From contig VFFE01007644.1 of NCBI GenBank assembly GCA_008921705.1, positions 190,429 to 254,428 on the forward strand: a DNA stretch of 64,000 nucleotides, written 5' to 3'. Of the stretch, positions 37,371-47,700 are shown one piece after another; the first letter of the stretch is position 1, and the number at the start of each line of letters is the position of its first letter. The notes under the pieces were generated by a model. The model saw nothing but the letters and a program-made list of their open reading frames with translations, was not told the origin of the DNA and did no database searches. Origin of the DNA: Burhinus oedicnemus. Its lineage: Eukaryota; Chordata; Aves; Charadriiformes; Burhinidae. The translations under genes were made by a program, and so were the position numbers.

Positions 37371-37515
37371 TCTTTAGATCATGTATTCCAACCTCCTGTA
37401 TTCATAGCCTCCCATTCACAACCCATTTCAGCCAGATAGTTTATACTAAGGCCAACAAATTGAGTTAAACAAAAACATTTCAACTTTTGAGAGCTGAAAC
37501 AACTGGTCTCTCCCA
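37371..37515 (-). repeat. Very old CR1-group LINE relic (3' UTR part)
   Basis: The plus-strand text 'ttagatcatgtattccaacctcctgtattcatagcctcccattcac' and 'aaggccaacaaattgagttaaacaaaaacatttcaacttttgagagc' follows, with many changes, the 3' UTR of ancient amniote CR1 copies ('agatcatctagtccaacctcctg...'). It predates the other CR1 copies in the window. Exact limits are uncertain. Confidence 0.5.
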
Positions 37516-38117
37516 GCAGTGAACAGGAAAGACTCAGGTTCCACCAGAGCCTGAGGCTTCTGAGTAGTGAGGAGCTCATTAAGTAAGAGATGTTCCAACG
37601 ATCTGAGCAAGATGAATCATAACCCATACCACAAAGGAAAGGAAAATCACAAGTAAATAAACAACCTCTCCTCCTCAATAACAAACACAAAACAATAAAA
37701 CAACAATAACAAAAACCCATAGGCCAGTCTGGTCTGCAATAAGAGAATGGTTTTTGATCCAAGATCTGACAACCAGTTTGAGCTCTGGCATATGGATGGA
37801 TACCAACCCTGGCCAGCCAACTAAGACTCCTTGTACCTCCTCTGAATTTTAATCTGACCTATCCTGTAGGAACTGTCCATTTACTGCAGCTTCAAACTAA
37901 AATCTGGGCAAATAAACTCCAAATTAATCTGTCACTTGTAAAGAGAAACGATTCATTTCCTCTTGCATATAACTGCCTGAAACTCTCAGGCATACTGTGT
38001 TTGATCATAGTCACTGCCATGTGTTTTCTGAGGGCAATGCAAAATGCATGTTCTCTTCTGACTCATAGAAGAATGGAAAGCAGAGGAGAGTTCCCTGAAA
38101 TGGAGTAGATGTCAAGG

Positions 38118-38520
38118 CCAAAAGAACCATTGTGACCACATTGCTCCTCTGTCCTCTCTGATTTTCCCACTCATAGATTTTCTTCCAGGAGTTTGACTTC
38201 TTGTCCTTAAGAACGAACTACAATCTTATTCTAATGATTCCAAGTGATCTTGCATCTGCTGCCTTTCTGCTGTATGCTACTTCTACATGTATCTACTGCT
38301 ATGAAAGCACCTTCCTTTAACATTCAGTTTGCCTGATTTGAGCTGCATTCGCTAGGCTTTTTAAAATTTTTCTTCTCATTCAGTATCAAAGCTTTTCTCA
38401 GTATCATCTGAACACGGGCTGTCTTCTATAAACAAAGAAGTTCACAGAAACTGAGCTCCTTTTAACTTACAGTATAAGCTTTATACTCTTAAATTCATCT
38501 TCAGGACTGTGAAATTTTTA
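38118..38520 (-). repeat. Very old CR1-group LINE relic
   Basis: Pieces match the reverse of an ancient CR1 3' region: 'aagaaccattgtgaccaca', 'ttaacattcagtttgcctgatttgagctgcattcg', 'ttttctcagtatcatct' and 'aacaaagaagttcacagaaactgagctccttttaacttacagtataag'. The order agrees with the family, and divergence is high. It may be the same insertion as 37371-37515, or a separate one. Confidence 0.45.
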
Positions 38521-39552
38521 ATATATCTGCATTCTTTGCAAGTATAGGTGATACGCTGATGTGCTAATCCAGTATAGCAGTGCTATGTATAGAAGTAATA
38601 CTGCTTGTCTTCGTATGGATCCTTTTTGCCATAGTTTTTCATTCATAATTCACTTATACTGAGAGACACTAATTTACAGTGAAATTTGATTCCTGCAAGA
38701 CCTACTATTGACCTCATCCACTGAAATGCTTTTGTGGTAACCAGAGTTTGGTTCCAATTGACTCCTTATTCTGCCTAAAATCATTCTAAAATCAATATCT
38801 CAGCCAGCATTTTGCAAAGGCTTCTGTCTTCAAAGTTAACCTTAGGATTTAAATGGGGGAAATACCCTGGCTATTTACAATCTGAATCCAAATGTGTATC
38901 ACCACCCATAGTCTGAAGTGATATATAATTTGTGATTCTGAATCATATTTGTATAAATCCAGCATAACTTCACAGACATCAGTGACAAGTATGAGAACAG
39001 AATTTGGCACAAAGCATGTACACGGGCCTAACTGTAACAATAAAACCTTGGGTGGAACCAAATCAACCGAAATTAGATGTCTAAACTTAGGTGCTGCCTC
39101 ACTGACAGAGTAGCTGTCTAATATGGATGAGTGTGTGTGATAAGGGGTGGTAAAATGACCTAGTCCAAATAAAGTAATTACCTAAGTTACCCATACAGTC
39201 AACAGACTATTTCTGAAAACATACAGAGGGAAATCCAGGCAAACTAATTTATGCCTGTCCAGATAGCAATCCCGGATGGTTAAGTGATACATTTGAATTT
39301 TCTAAGGAAAGCACAAGGAAGAAAATAGGAAAAAGTAGTCAGGGACCCCTATTTGGAGTCTAGTCTTCAGAAACTGAATGCCTGCTGCAAATGACATAGT
39401 AGAGGCACTACCCATCTACTGCATAATGTGTGCTCAAAGCACTCTACTCGTGGAAATGGGAAGCTGCAGTCCTTTCAGACTGTATATGTGGGACCTCCGA
39501 CACATGTCAAGGAGACAATCAGGCCATGGGATGCTCCTGGTCAGTATGACTT
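38521..39552. other. Non-coding stretch
   Basis: Nothing recognised. Open frames at 38849-39061 and 39378-39566 are short and unfamiliar. Confidence 0.55.
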
Positions 39553-39750
39553 TCATAGATTCATAGAATCATAGAATACCCTGAGTTAGAAGGGACCCCC
39601 AACTCCTGACTCCACACAGGACAACGTGAAAGTTAAACCATATATCTAAGAGCATTGTCCAAATGCTTCTTGAACACTAACAGGCTTGGGGCCATGACCA
39701 AGCTCCCTGGGGAGCTTGTTACAGTGCTTGACCCTCTCAGTGAAGAAACA
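39553..39750 (-). repeat. CR1 LINE 3' end fragment, minus strand
   Basis: The plus-strand text starts with the terminal octamers 'catagattcatagaatcatagaat', then 'gagttagaagggaccccc', a block around 'catatatctaagagcattgtccaaatgcttcttgaacac', and 'ggcttggggccatgaccaagctccctggggagcttgtt'. These are successive parts of the CR1 3' end read in reverse. It is 5'-truncated inside the 3' UTR. Confidence 0.9.
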
Positions 39751-39961
39751 AGTGCACTTGGAGTGAACCAAGAAGTAGCTAAGACTGTGAGAATCAGAGG
39801 CACAGCATCAGTTCGGGTGGCCTTGACATCTAATTCTGCATTTCATGGAACTCACCTCTACTTTTCATTCTTCTATGAGTCAAAAGAGAACACACACTTT
39901 GCATTGCTCTCAGAGCTTGGGTTCCTTCCCTGTTTCCTTCTGTTACATGAGAATGGATAGA

Positions 39962-39966
39962 CATAG
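39962..39966 (+). repeat. Target-site duplication, left copy
   Basis: CATAG directly before the LTR. The partner lies at 40689-40693. The match extends to eight bases (AGACATAG) if the last LTR bases are counted, so the boundary could shift by up to three bases. Confidence 0.8.
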
Positions 39967-40308
39967 TGTCCTGGTTTGAGGTATAACAGGACCAATTTTG
40001 TTCAGCAACTTTGCTTTTTAGCTAGGCCTCTTCTAACTGCTGAAATTAATGGCATGTTGTGCAGAAACTGTTCACTCTCAGAGTGATCAGACCCATGTTT
40101 ATAGTTGATGCCACGGAACGGGATGCAGAGAGGCTCTTCCTTATACTTATTGCTATAACAACCAAGGCCAGCCAACTTTGTTACTTGCCCCATTGGAGGG
40201 TGGGAAGCGGAAAAGCGTACAGGTGTCACACCTGCGGGGAGGAGCGGACAGGACAGGTGGCCCAAAACTGACAAACAGGGTATTCCATCCCATCTGCCTC
40301 ATGCTCAG

Positions 40309-40314
40309 TATAAA
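40309..40314 (+). promoter_or_regulatory. TATA box of plus-strand LTR
   Basis: TATAAA, about 340 bases into the LTR, in the usual place at the end of U3. Transcription from it has not been shown. Confidence 0.6.
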
Positions 40315-40552
40315 GCTAAGGGATCAAAGGGTCAGGGCTCTTTCTTCAATGGCCAGTGTCCAAGGAGGACTCTGTTTGTTTGCCTTTGATCCGATCCGGA
40401 ATCCAGATCCTGAATCCAGTTCCCATCCATCACGAAGCCCAGTCTGGGACTTCCTCAGTGCCTGCTGGTGACGTGATTGTCATCCTGGGAGCTTGATATG
40501 ATGTTGTATATATTTCATTATTTTCTTTTTATTATTTTATTATTAATATTTC

Positions 40553-40558
40553 ATTAAA
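40553..40558 (+). promoter_or_regulatory. Polyadenylation signal of plus-strand LTR
   Basis: ATTAAA, a common variant signal, about 240 bases after the TATA box and followed by a T- and CT-rich stretch near 40565-40615. Confidence 0.5.
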
Positions 40559-40688
40559 GTAGTTTAGTTCCTTCTAAACTCTTAAGTCTCTCTTCTTCTC
40601 TCTCTCCTGCCTCCTCTTGAAGTGGAGCAGGAGGGAAAGAGCATCTGTCATTCCACCTGATTGGGCCAATCCAGCCCAAACCACGAGA

Positions 40689-40693
40689 CATAG
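40689..40693 (+). repeat. Target-site duplication, right copy
   Basis: CATAG directly after the LTR, identical to the left copy at 39962-39966. Confidence 0.8.
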
Positions 40694-42981
40694 CTACAAT
40701 CTGAGTATCCATTTGGCTAGGAGTAATAGTAATCCCCCAAGGTGTGAGTTAAAAACCCAGCAACCTATGCAGAGCCTAGAGCCTATCTCCTCTGTGAGTG
40801 GGCCAATCTCTGCAGCATTTGCAGTACTTATTGCTAGTAATTGAATTAGGAAGTGGTGGACAGCAAATGGACTAGATTTCTGTCTGGACCTTAGTTGAGT
40901 TGGATCCCTGATACTTTAAGGAGTCTGTGAATTTAATATATTTTAGCTCTGAAATCACATTTGACTCAAAACCAAGAGAATTATCTACACCACTTTATAA
41001 ATACTCCACTCCTCCACAGACAGATTATGTTAGTGACATGAGCATCCTACCATCTCAGCCATACCTGGTAATTAGATTCTTCATAGCTATAACTTGCCAG
41101 CCTACACTAGCTCATACTTCCCAACATTTGGTATAGCTATCACCTTAAATTTTTCAGTGCTCAGACTCACATCCTTAGTACCTTTAAAATAATGTTGTTT
41201 GATTTTAACTGTGTAGATAAACCAAGCATTATAGCTAAAACCTGTGAGAAAAAAAACCAGTTTGGTTCTCTAGAGTTTAAAATACAAACATGAAGGTGCT
41301 TTGGTGCCACAGCAAATGTGAAATTACTAAACCATCGTGTTATAAGAAAAATATGAAACTTTTAGAGCTATTAAATCATGCACTTTTTTCCCTGCATAAA
41401 GTGGATCAACACACAGAAGGCAAATGCAAGTTTTTTGTGATCAATACACAAAAAATTGTGTGGGGTTCACGGGCCAGAAACTTGCACTTTCTCCAGGATA
41501 ACCTAGTCTTCATGTGGATTTGGTATTAGACAGCACAGAACTATATAAACAAATACTTTAATGTTGAGATTCAGAAATAAAAAGGAAAATGTAACGAGGG
41601 AAAGGAAGGCAAAACCATGATGTTTATTCAGGATCCCAATGCTCCACTGTATCTGAATTTCACAGTAAAGATTATTATCTCAAATATTCTGAATACACAT
41701 TCATGGATCCTCACACTTTTTCATAGGTTATTTTTCAAAAATCACCATCTGGATTTGTCATTTTAAGATCCTCTTTGTGGTAGTAGAGAAAATTATAGTA
41801 AAATTATGCTAAAATTTATTTCATATGCTGCCCATGGTGTTTGTTTTTGCTTATTTTAGAAATGTTTATGTATGTCTCATCTCTTCAAAAAGGGAATGTG
41901 AGGATTTGATGAGTGTGCCTTGAACCCAACCATCTCCTGGTAGAATGAAATATGTTGCCTAGGTTTCCTTGGAATACACCGCAGGAACAGATGAAGATAA
42001 TGTGGTTGCATATTATGTGATAATGATTGTTCTGAGCGATGTATTCACCCCAAGGTATACTTGAGCATCTGTTGTTTATTTAGGCAGGACTCGTCATTCT
42101 TATTTTTAAGATATTTAAGTGGGTGAACATATTTCTCCTTAAAGACTATCAAATGGGGAAAAAACTAACAAGAGGCACATGGGATTATGTACCAGTGATA
42201 ACATGGAATGTGAATCCACGTGGGAGATTTATTTTAGTTTGAACACTGTTCGTTGCCTTAGGAACTTAGGGTCTATGTTTGAGGAAGATGCTAGTTTGGC
42301 TTGTATTGACTTTACAAAGCAATGAAGCCACGTTAAGAGCCTTACTCAGTACTGTACATATGTAACAATAAGGTTGAAAAATCACTAGTAAAATACAGTG
42401 GGGTATGGGGTGGTATCCTCTTTGTCATATGAAGCCTTAAATCTGATTTTGATGATTTTCTAAGATACTGTACCTCGATGAGAAATTATATGGTATATGA
42501 AGTAAATTACACGGTGAAAGTTTCTGTTGTGTGTTATACAGAAACTCAGACTAAGTGACATAAAGGTCCCTTTTTACCTGAAAGTATAGGATGTCTGAAT
42601 CATTTATGACTACAAGTATACCTACTATACTAAGCACAACTACAAAAATGGTAGGTTGAAGAAGCAGTACACATGACAGTGTGAATGGTTTCCTCTTATT
42701 CTGTGAATGACTCCAAATGTAAACATTGTATTACACAAACATCACATTATCATCTAATTCTGATTTCTGAGTACTAGTATACTCAAAACTGTTCACCCGC
42801 TAGTGGGAAGAGATTGAGTTTTCTATGTCAGTCTAGCTTCACTTCAGTCCTTTTTTGGACTTTAGCAAAGACCTTCAAAGTAAACTTTAGGAAAAATTAC
42901 AGACACACTGGCTATGCTAATTATTTTCCTTATTTTATTTTCCCTGATAGTTTTATCATAGCCAATGGATATCTACACACA

Positions 42982-43020
<39 letters not shown>

Positions 43021-43139
43021 CCAAAGACTTGAGCAGGATGTAACCAAGTCAGGTAAAGTACTTACATCTTTCACCACATATAAGTTTCATAAGCATTGAT
43101 CCAACCTTAGGGATGAACTATACATAAAACATCCTGAGC
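40694..43139. other. Non-coding stretch
   Basis: AT-rich sequence with no recognised gene. A long poly-A run at 42983-43018 is listed separately. Confidence 0.55.
42983..43018 (+). repeat. Poly-A run, about 36 bases
   Basis: A pure A tract after a short CA run. It could be the tail of a retroposed RNA, but no body is recognised upstream and no flanking direct repeat was found. Confidence 0.95.
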
Positions 43140-43490
43140 AGAAAGACCCTTAGTGTGTCTTTAAGGATCTCCAGTGATGAAAAGTTCACAACACTTCCAG
43201 GCAATCTACTCCTGTACCACAAGATAAAGTGTCCCATCCCACTCTTAATAGCTCTTGCTAAAATGTTAGCCCATTACTTCTCCATGCCTATGCAGGTATG
43301 CAGAGAACTGTTGATTTCTTTGCCTCTTGCAGTTACATTTAAAAATTTTCAAACATATATATGGCACCTTCTGACTTTGTTTGTCAAGCTAAAAAAGTCT
43401 TGCTTTGATGAAGTTTTCTACACAAGCATTTTGGGAAAGCTTCTCTTTTCTGCACCTCTGATTATTCTCATTGGTTTATTCACAGTTCAT
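43140..43490 (-). repeat. Very old CR1-group LINE relic abutting a younger CR1
   Basis: The plus-strand text follows an ancient CR1 in reverse: 'ccagtgatgaaaagttcacaacacttccaggcaatctactcc', 'catatatatggcaccttctgactttgtttgtcaagctaaaaaagtcttgc' and 'aaagcttctcttttctgcacctctgattattctcattgg'. Its readable part stops where the younger CR1 starts (43491), which suggests the younger copy landed inside it. Divergence is high. Confidence 0.55.
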
Positions 43491-43794
43491 TGAATCATAG
43501 GATACTTCCTGTTGGAAGAGATCTTTAAAGATCATCTTGTCCAACCTTCCTGCCACGGGTAGGGACATCGTCCACTAGATCAGGTTGCTCAAAGCCCCAT
43601 CCAACCTGACCTTGAACACTTCCAACGATGGATCATTCACAACTTCTCTGGGCAACCTGTTCCAGGGTTTCACCACCCTCATCATAAGAAATACCTTCCT
43701 TATCTCCAATCTAAATCTACTCTCTTTCAGTTTAAAACCATTAGTCCTTGTCTTGTCACTACAGGTCTTGGTAAAAAGTCTCTCTATGTCTTTC

Positions 43795-44700
43795 TTATAA
43801 GCCCCCTTTAAGTATTGAAAGGCTGCAGTAAGGTCTCACTGGAGTCTTCTCCAGGCTGAACAACCCCAACCCTCTCAGCCTTTCCTCACAGGAGAGGTTC
43901 TCCATCCCTCCGATTGTCGCCCTCCTCTGGACCTGCTCCAACAGGTCCATGTCTTTCCTGTGCTGAGGACGCCAGAGATGGACACAGTACTCCAGGTGGG
44001 GTCTCACAAGAGCGGAGTAGGAGGGCAGAATCACCTCCCTCGACCTGCTGGCCATGCTTCTTTTGATGCAGCCCAGGATACTGTTGGCCTTCTGGGCTGT
44101 AAGCACACATTGCCGGCTCATGTTCATCTTTTCATCCACACATTGCCGGCTCATGTTCATCTTTTCATCCACCAGTACCCCCAAGTCCTTCTCCACAGGG
44201 CTGCTCTCAATTCTTTCATCCCCCAGCCTGTATTGAAACCGGAGGTTGCCACGACCCATGCTCAGGACCCTGTACTTGGCCTTGCTGAACCGCATGATGC
44301 TCACATGGGCCTATTTCTTGAGCTTGTCCAGGTCCCTCTAGATGGCATCCCATCCCTCAGGCATGTCAACCGCACCACTCAGCTTGGTGTCATCTGCAAA
44401 CTTGCTGAGGGTGCACTCGATCCCACTGTCTATGTCATTGATGAAGGTATTAAACAGTACTGGTCCCACTGCAGACCTCTGAGGGACACCACTCATCACT
44501 GATCTCCATCCGGACATTGAGCTGTTGACCACTACCCTCTGGATATAACCATCAAACCAATTCCTCATCCACCGAACAGTCCACCCATCAAATCCATACC
44601 TCTCCAATTTAGAGAGAAGGATGTTTTGGGGGACTGCGTTATGTCAAAGGCCTTACAGGAATCCAGATAGATGGCATCCGTAGTTCTTCCCTTGTCCACT
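43795..44700 (-). pseudogene. CR1 ORF2 reverse transcriptase, C-terminal fragment, broken
   Basis: Minus-strand reading gives the RT fingers/palm end of CR1 ORF2. The catalytic box appears as F-A-D-D-T-K-L near 44400-44380, preceded by [14 protein letters not shown] and followed by [13 protein letters not shown], then [21 protein letters not shown]. It is dead: the frame shifts just after K-A-F-D near 44640, and two in-frame TAG codons lie between 44338 and 44305, probably from CAG and TGG. A 33-bp duplication repeats eleven residues ([11 protein letters not shown]). The endonuclease and most of the RT are missing through 5' truncation. Confidence 0.9.
44106..44171 (-). repeat. 33-bp tandem duplication inside CR1
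   Basis: Units 44106-44138 and 44139-44171 are identical ('cacattgccggctcatgttc...'). The length is a multiple of three, so the RT frame is kept through it. Perfect identity points to a recent event. Confidence 0.93.
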
Positions 44701-44740
44701 GATGTAGTCACTCTCTTCCCTTGTCCGCTGATGTAGTCAC
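44685..44740 (-). repeat. 27-bp unit duplicated at CR1 5' break
   Basis: 'tcttcccttgtccactgatg' at 44685 recurs at 44714 with one change, period 29 bp. It sits at the truncated 5' end of the CR1 and may reflect slippage during insertion. Confidence 0.85.
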
Positions 44741-47700
44741 AGTTGCCTCTAGCTGATACACACTTTTGCTCAAAGACAGCACACAGAGCTGGACTGGAGC
44801 TCCCCACATTATCCGTGCTGGGTTATAGTTACTTCCACTGCAGTTCTTCACATGTGTTAGGGTTTTGACACGCAATCACAGGTGACTCTATTCTCTGTGG
44901 TTTAAGGTCTTACTGTTCCTGGTTGCCAGATCTGCTCTTTTTCCAGCAGTAACACTGTTGTAGCAGAATTGGAAGGTGAGGATATGTCTGTCTCAACTAC
45001 TCTTCAAATGCATACGCTGAACCAACACATTGCTCTTAAACGAGCAAAAAAAGGTGCATGCACAAAAGCTACTCCCCATTACAAAAAATGTTTCAAAAAA
45101 AATATGTGCAATTTAAATATATAAACAAGTTTTATAAACAACTTTTTCAGAAGAATGGACATGCTAAATCATATCTAAACTCCTGTCCAGAAAGGGTCAG
45201 CTGGGCTCCTGTCATTCATCCATTGATGTTGCTCACCCATGAAACTCTCTTTCATCCTACTTTGTATTTAGCTGTCTGCCATACCCATTTTTGTTCTCAG
45301 TTCTGTGGCCTTTCCCCTGATCCTTGGGAAAACTTAAAGTGTTTTCAGATAGATGTAGTTTTTATTTCCTTTTTGTGGTGCTTTAGTTAATAGGAAATAC
45401 CAAGGGAAGACTACAAGAAAAGGGGAAATATACAGTGACTTTTATCTCAAGGAGCGTATAAATCTCTTTAGAACAACAGTGGTTTGCACTTAGCATCTCT
45501 GTAACTTCATTTGCACATTAGTTGTTAAAAGTTTTCTTGACATTTGCTCACAAACCTTTCACTTCCCCTCATTCCTTCCATGATGCACAAAGTAGCCCCA
45601 GGCATGGTCATCTGATTGCAGACAGCTGGTCTCTACAGCTAAGAGAGGAAGCTAAGAAAGATGTTTTCCGAACCCTTGCAAATAGTAAGCACAATTAAGG
45701 AGGGCGAGAGCAATAAACTCCGAAGACTCTGGGGCAGTGAAGACTGCTTGGGAAGCTGGAGATAATGAGGAACTGTGAGGGGGTGGCAGCTGTCTGGAAA
45801 GACTTCCTTGGATATTTAGTTAAGGGAAGTACAAAATTGCTTATGACCCCTACAGAGTAAATTCTCAAAACCCAACTGTAAGATCAATGTTGACAGTTTA
45901 TGCAGGCTGAACCATTCACAGTGGAAAGAAAGGTACTTTGAGATCACTTTGCTGCTATGGGCAACAAGAATTACATCAGATTGAAGCCCGGCTGAGAGAG
46001 AGCCCATTTATTGTGTTGTTTCCACCATTGTTCTTATTCAGCATATTTTGCCACATTATAAACCATGCACTGATGAAAGCTGTTCAGTGGTGCCTGGCAA
46101 AATCTCAAGCATGCACACATCCAGAGCACTAAACACCTGACTCCTAGTATTTGCTGACACATTGGGTTTTAATACCTTGGGGCATTTTGACTGTGTTTAC
46201 GGATAGGCAGACAGGCCAAGCACTTAATGCAGGCCTGAATACACAGAAGCAAATGTTTCTTAAACACAGAGTCTTCTTCCCCTCCCCGGCCCTTGCCTTT
46301 TCAGGCTCAGCTTTTCACTATGAGCTTATTTTTCAAGAAAATTAAGATTGGTTAAGAGGATATGGGAAAAGTTTGTGGATATTTTAGTTTTCTTTATTAT
46401 ATTCTGGAAAACACAGAGATGTCATTTGCTTAGACTTTGTAAAAACAGCATAACTCCTTAAAACCTGAATCTGAATGGTATTTTTAGAACCATTTTTTTC
46501 GACTGAATTTCTATCCTAAAATCCTTTTTAAATTATGTTGCAGAGTAATTAAAGGTGACTAATCCTTTACTATTTATAGCATTAAAAGGTAAGCATAATA
46601 AGGGTATAATGATTATTGGTTAAAACAGAGCAAACTGTTCTAGAGGTCATTACCATGATCTGTGATGTCACTGCAACAAACCACAGTTGTGAGTTTGGTT
46701 AGGTCTCCCTACATTCCTCTTTCATATGAAGGAAGTAACAGAAATCATGTCTCTGCTAGCCCAGTTTAATATACCACTTGAAAAAACAAACTACATGCAA
46801 TACACAAGCAGGATAATATGACCTAAATGAACACAATAAAACCCAGTCCAGATAAATAACAACAGAATTGCCAAGGATTAGCATGCCTAGGCATAGAGAC
46901 TATACACTTATGCCTCTAGAGAATAGCTAAGAAATAATTTTCAAGTTAAAATTTCAAGTTCATGCCAAGACATGGAAGTAAGCCTAGTATTCAAAGTCAA
47001 GACTGATTCTTAATGAACAAATTTCCCGCTCTTGTTAGAGAAAACTTGGAGGTCAACACACTTATGAAACTTACAATACCTAGAATCATATACTCAAGAC
47101 AAGCTCAACCTCTGTTTAGGATCAGATTAAGTGGCCATTATAGGAAAAGTTTAGACCTTGGCAACTATCTTTGACAGCCTGGTCAATCAGAGTTTCTTGT
47201 TTCTTAGCACTGCTCAAAATTGTACCTTTAGTTGAGGTTATGCAAGAACTGAGCTCTTCTGGAAAGCTGTTCTGAAGCAACTGAGAACTGCCTGTTAACC
47301 TTAATCATTCTGAGGATCTTAGGCACTTCCTGTTGACAGTATTCAGAACTTTGCTGCACATTCAACATTTGATGAATTTCTAAAGGACTGGGAACATGGC
47401 ACTGTGCACAGCCCCTCTCATGCATGCAGGCAAGGACAGAGAGAGTTGGGGAAAACTGAAGTAATATTTGAATACCTGAAGCTGAGCCTCATTTTTATTT
47501 ATTTGTCCACGAAAGCCAAACTGACAACATTGTACAGAGGTGGTGGGTTTGTTTGTTTGTGGCCTTTTTCCCCCCAAAGCAGGTGATTCTTGGATTCTAA
47601 AATCCAAAAGCTAAAAGCTCTGACTTACATGACCCTGAGAGATAACTTCAGCCTCTGGCCCAAGCTGAAATTAGTCTAAACCCTTAATAAAGCAAAATTA

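Larger units (their letters stand above)
39967..40688 (+). mobile_element. Solo LTR of an avian endogenous retrovirus, 722 bp
   Basis: It opens with TGTCCTGGTTTGAGGTAT and closes with 'caaaccacgaga', an inverted match to the start with the usual final CA changed. It has a TATA box (40309-40314) and an ATTAAA polyadenylation signal (40553-40558) in the right order for plus-strand transcription. The 5-bp direct repeat CATAG at 39962-39966 and 40689-40693 flanks it exactly. The start and promoter layout match a family abundant in neoavian birds and usually assigned to ERVL. No internal retroviral genes are next to it, so recombination between two LTRs has removed them. Confidence 0.88.
43491..44740 (-). 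mobile_element. CR1 LINE, 5'-truncated, with RT C-terminal region
   Basis: About 1.25 kb of a plus-to-minus inverted CR1. The 3' end is at 43491 ('tgaatcatagg...tgttggaagagatctttaaagatcatcttgtccaacc') and the element breaks off inside the reverse transcriptase at about 44740. It includes the full 3' UTR and the last third of ORF2 (separate entry). Two internal short duplications (44106-44171 and 44685-44740) occurred after or during insertion. It is the longest CR1 in the window and younger than its host sequence. Confidence 0.93.

Noticed and set aside
42983..43018. Poly-A run as evidence of a processed pseudogene
   Set aside because: No recognisable transcript body lies upstream and no flanking target duplication was found.
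43960..44502. 180-codon plus-strand open frame
   Set aside because: It is the antisense shadow of the CR1 reverse transcriptase, which is the real signal on the minus strand.
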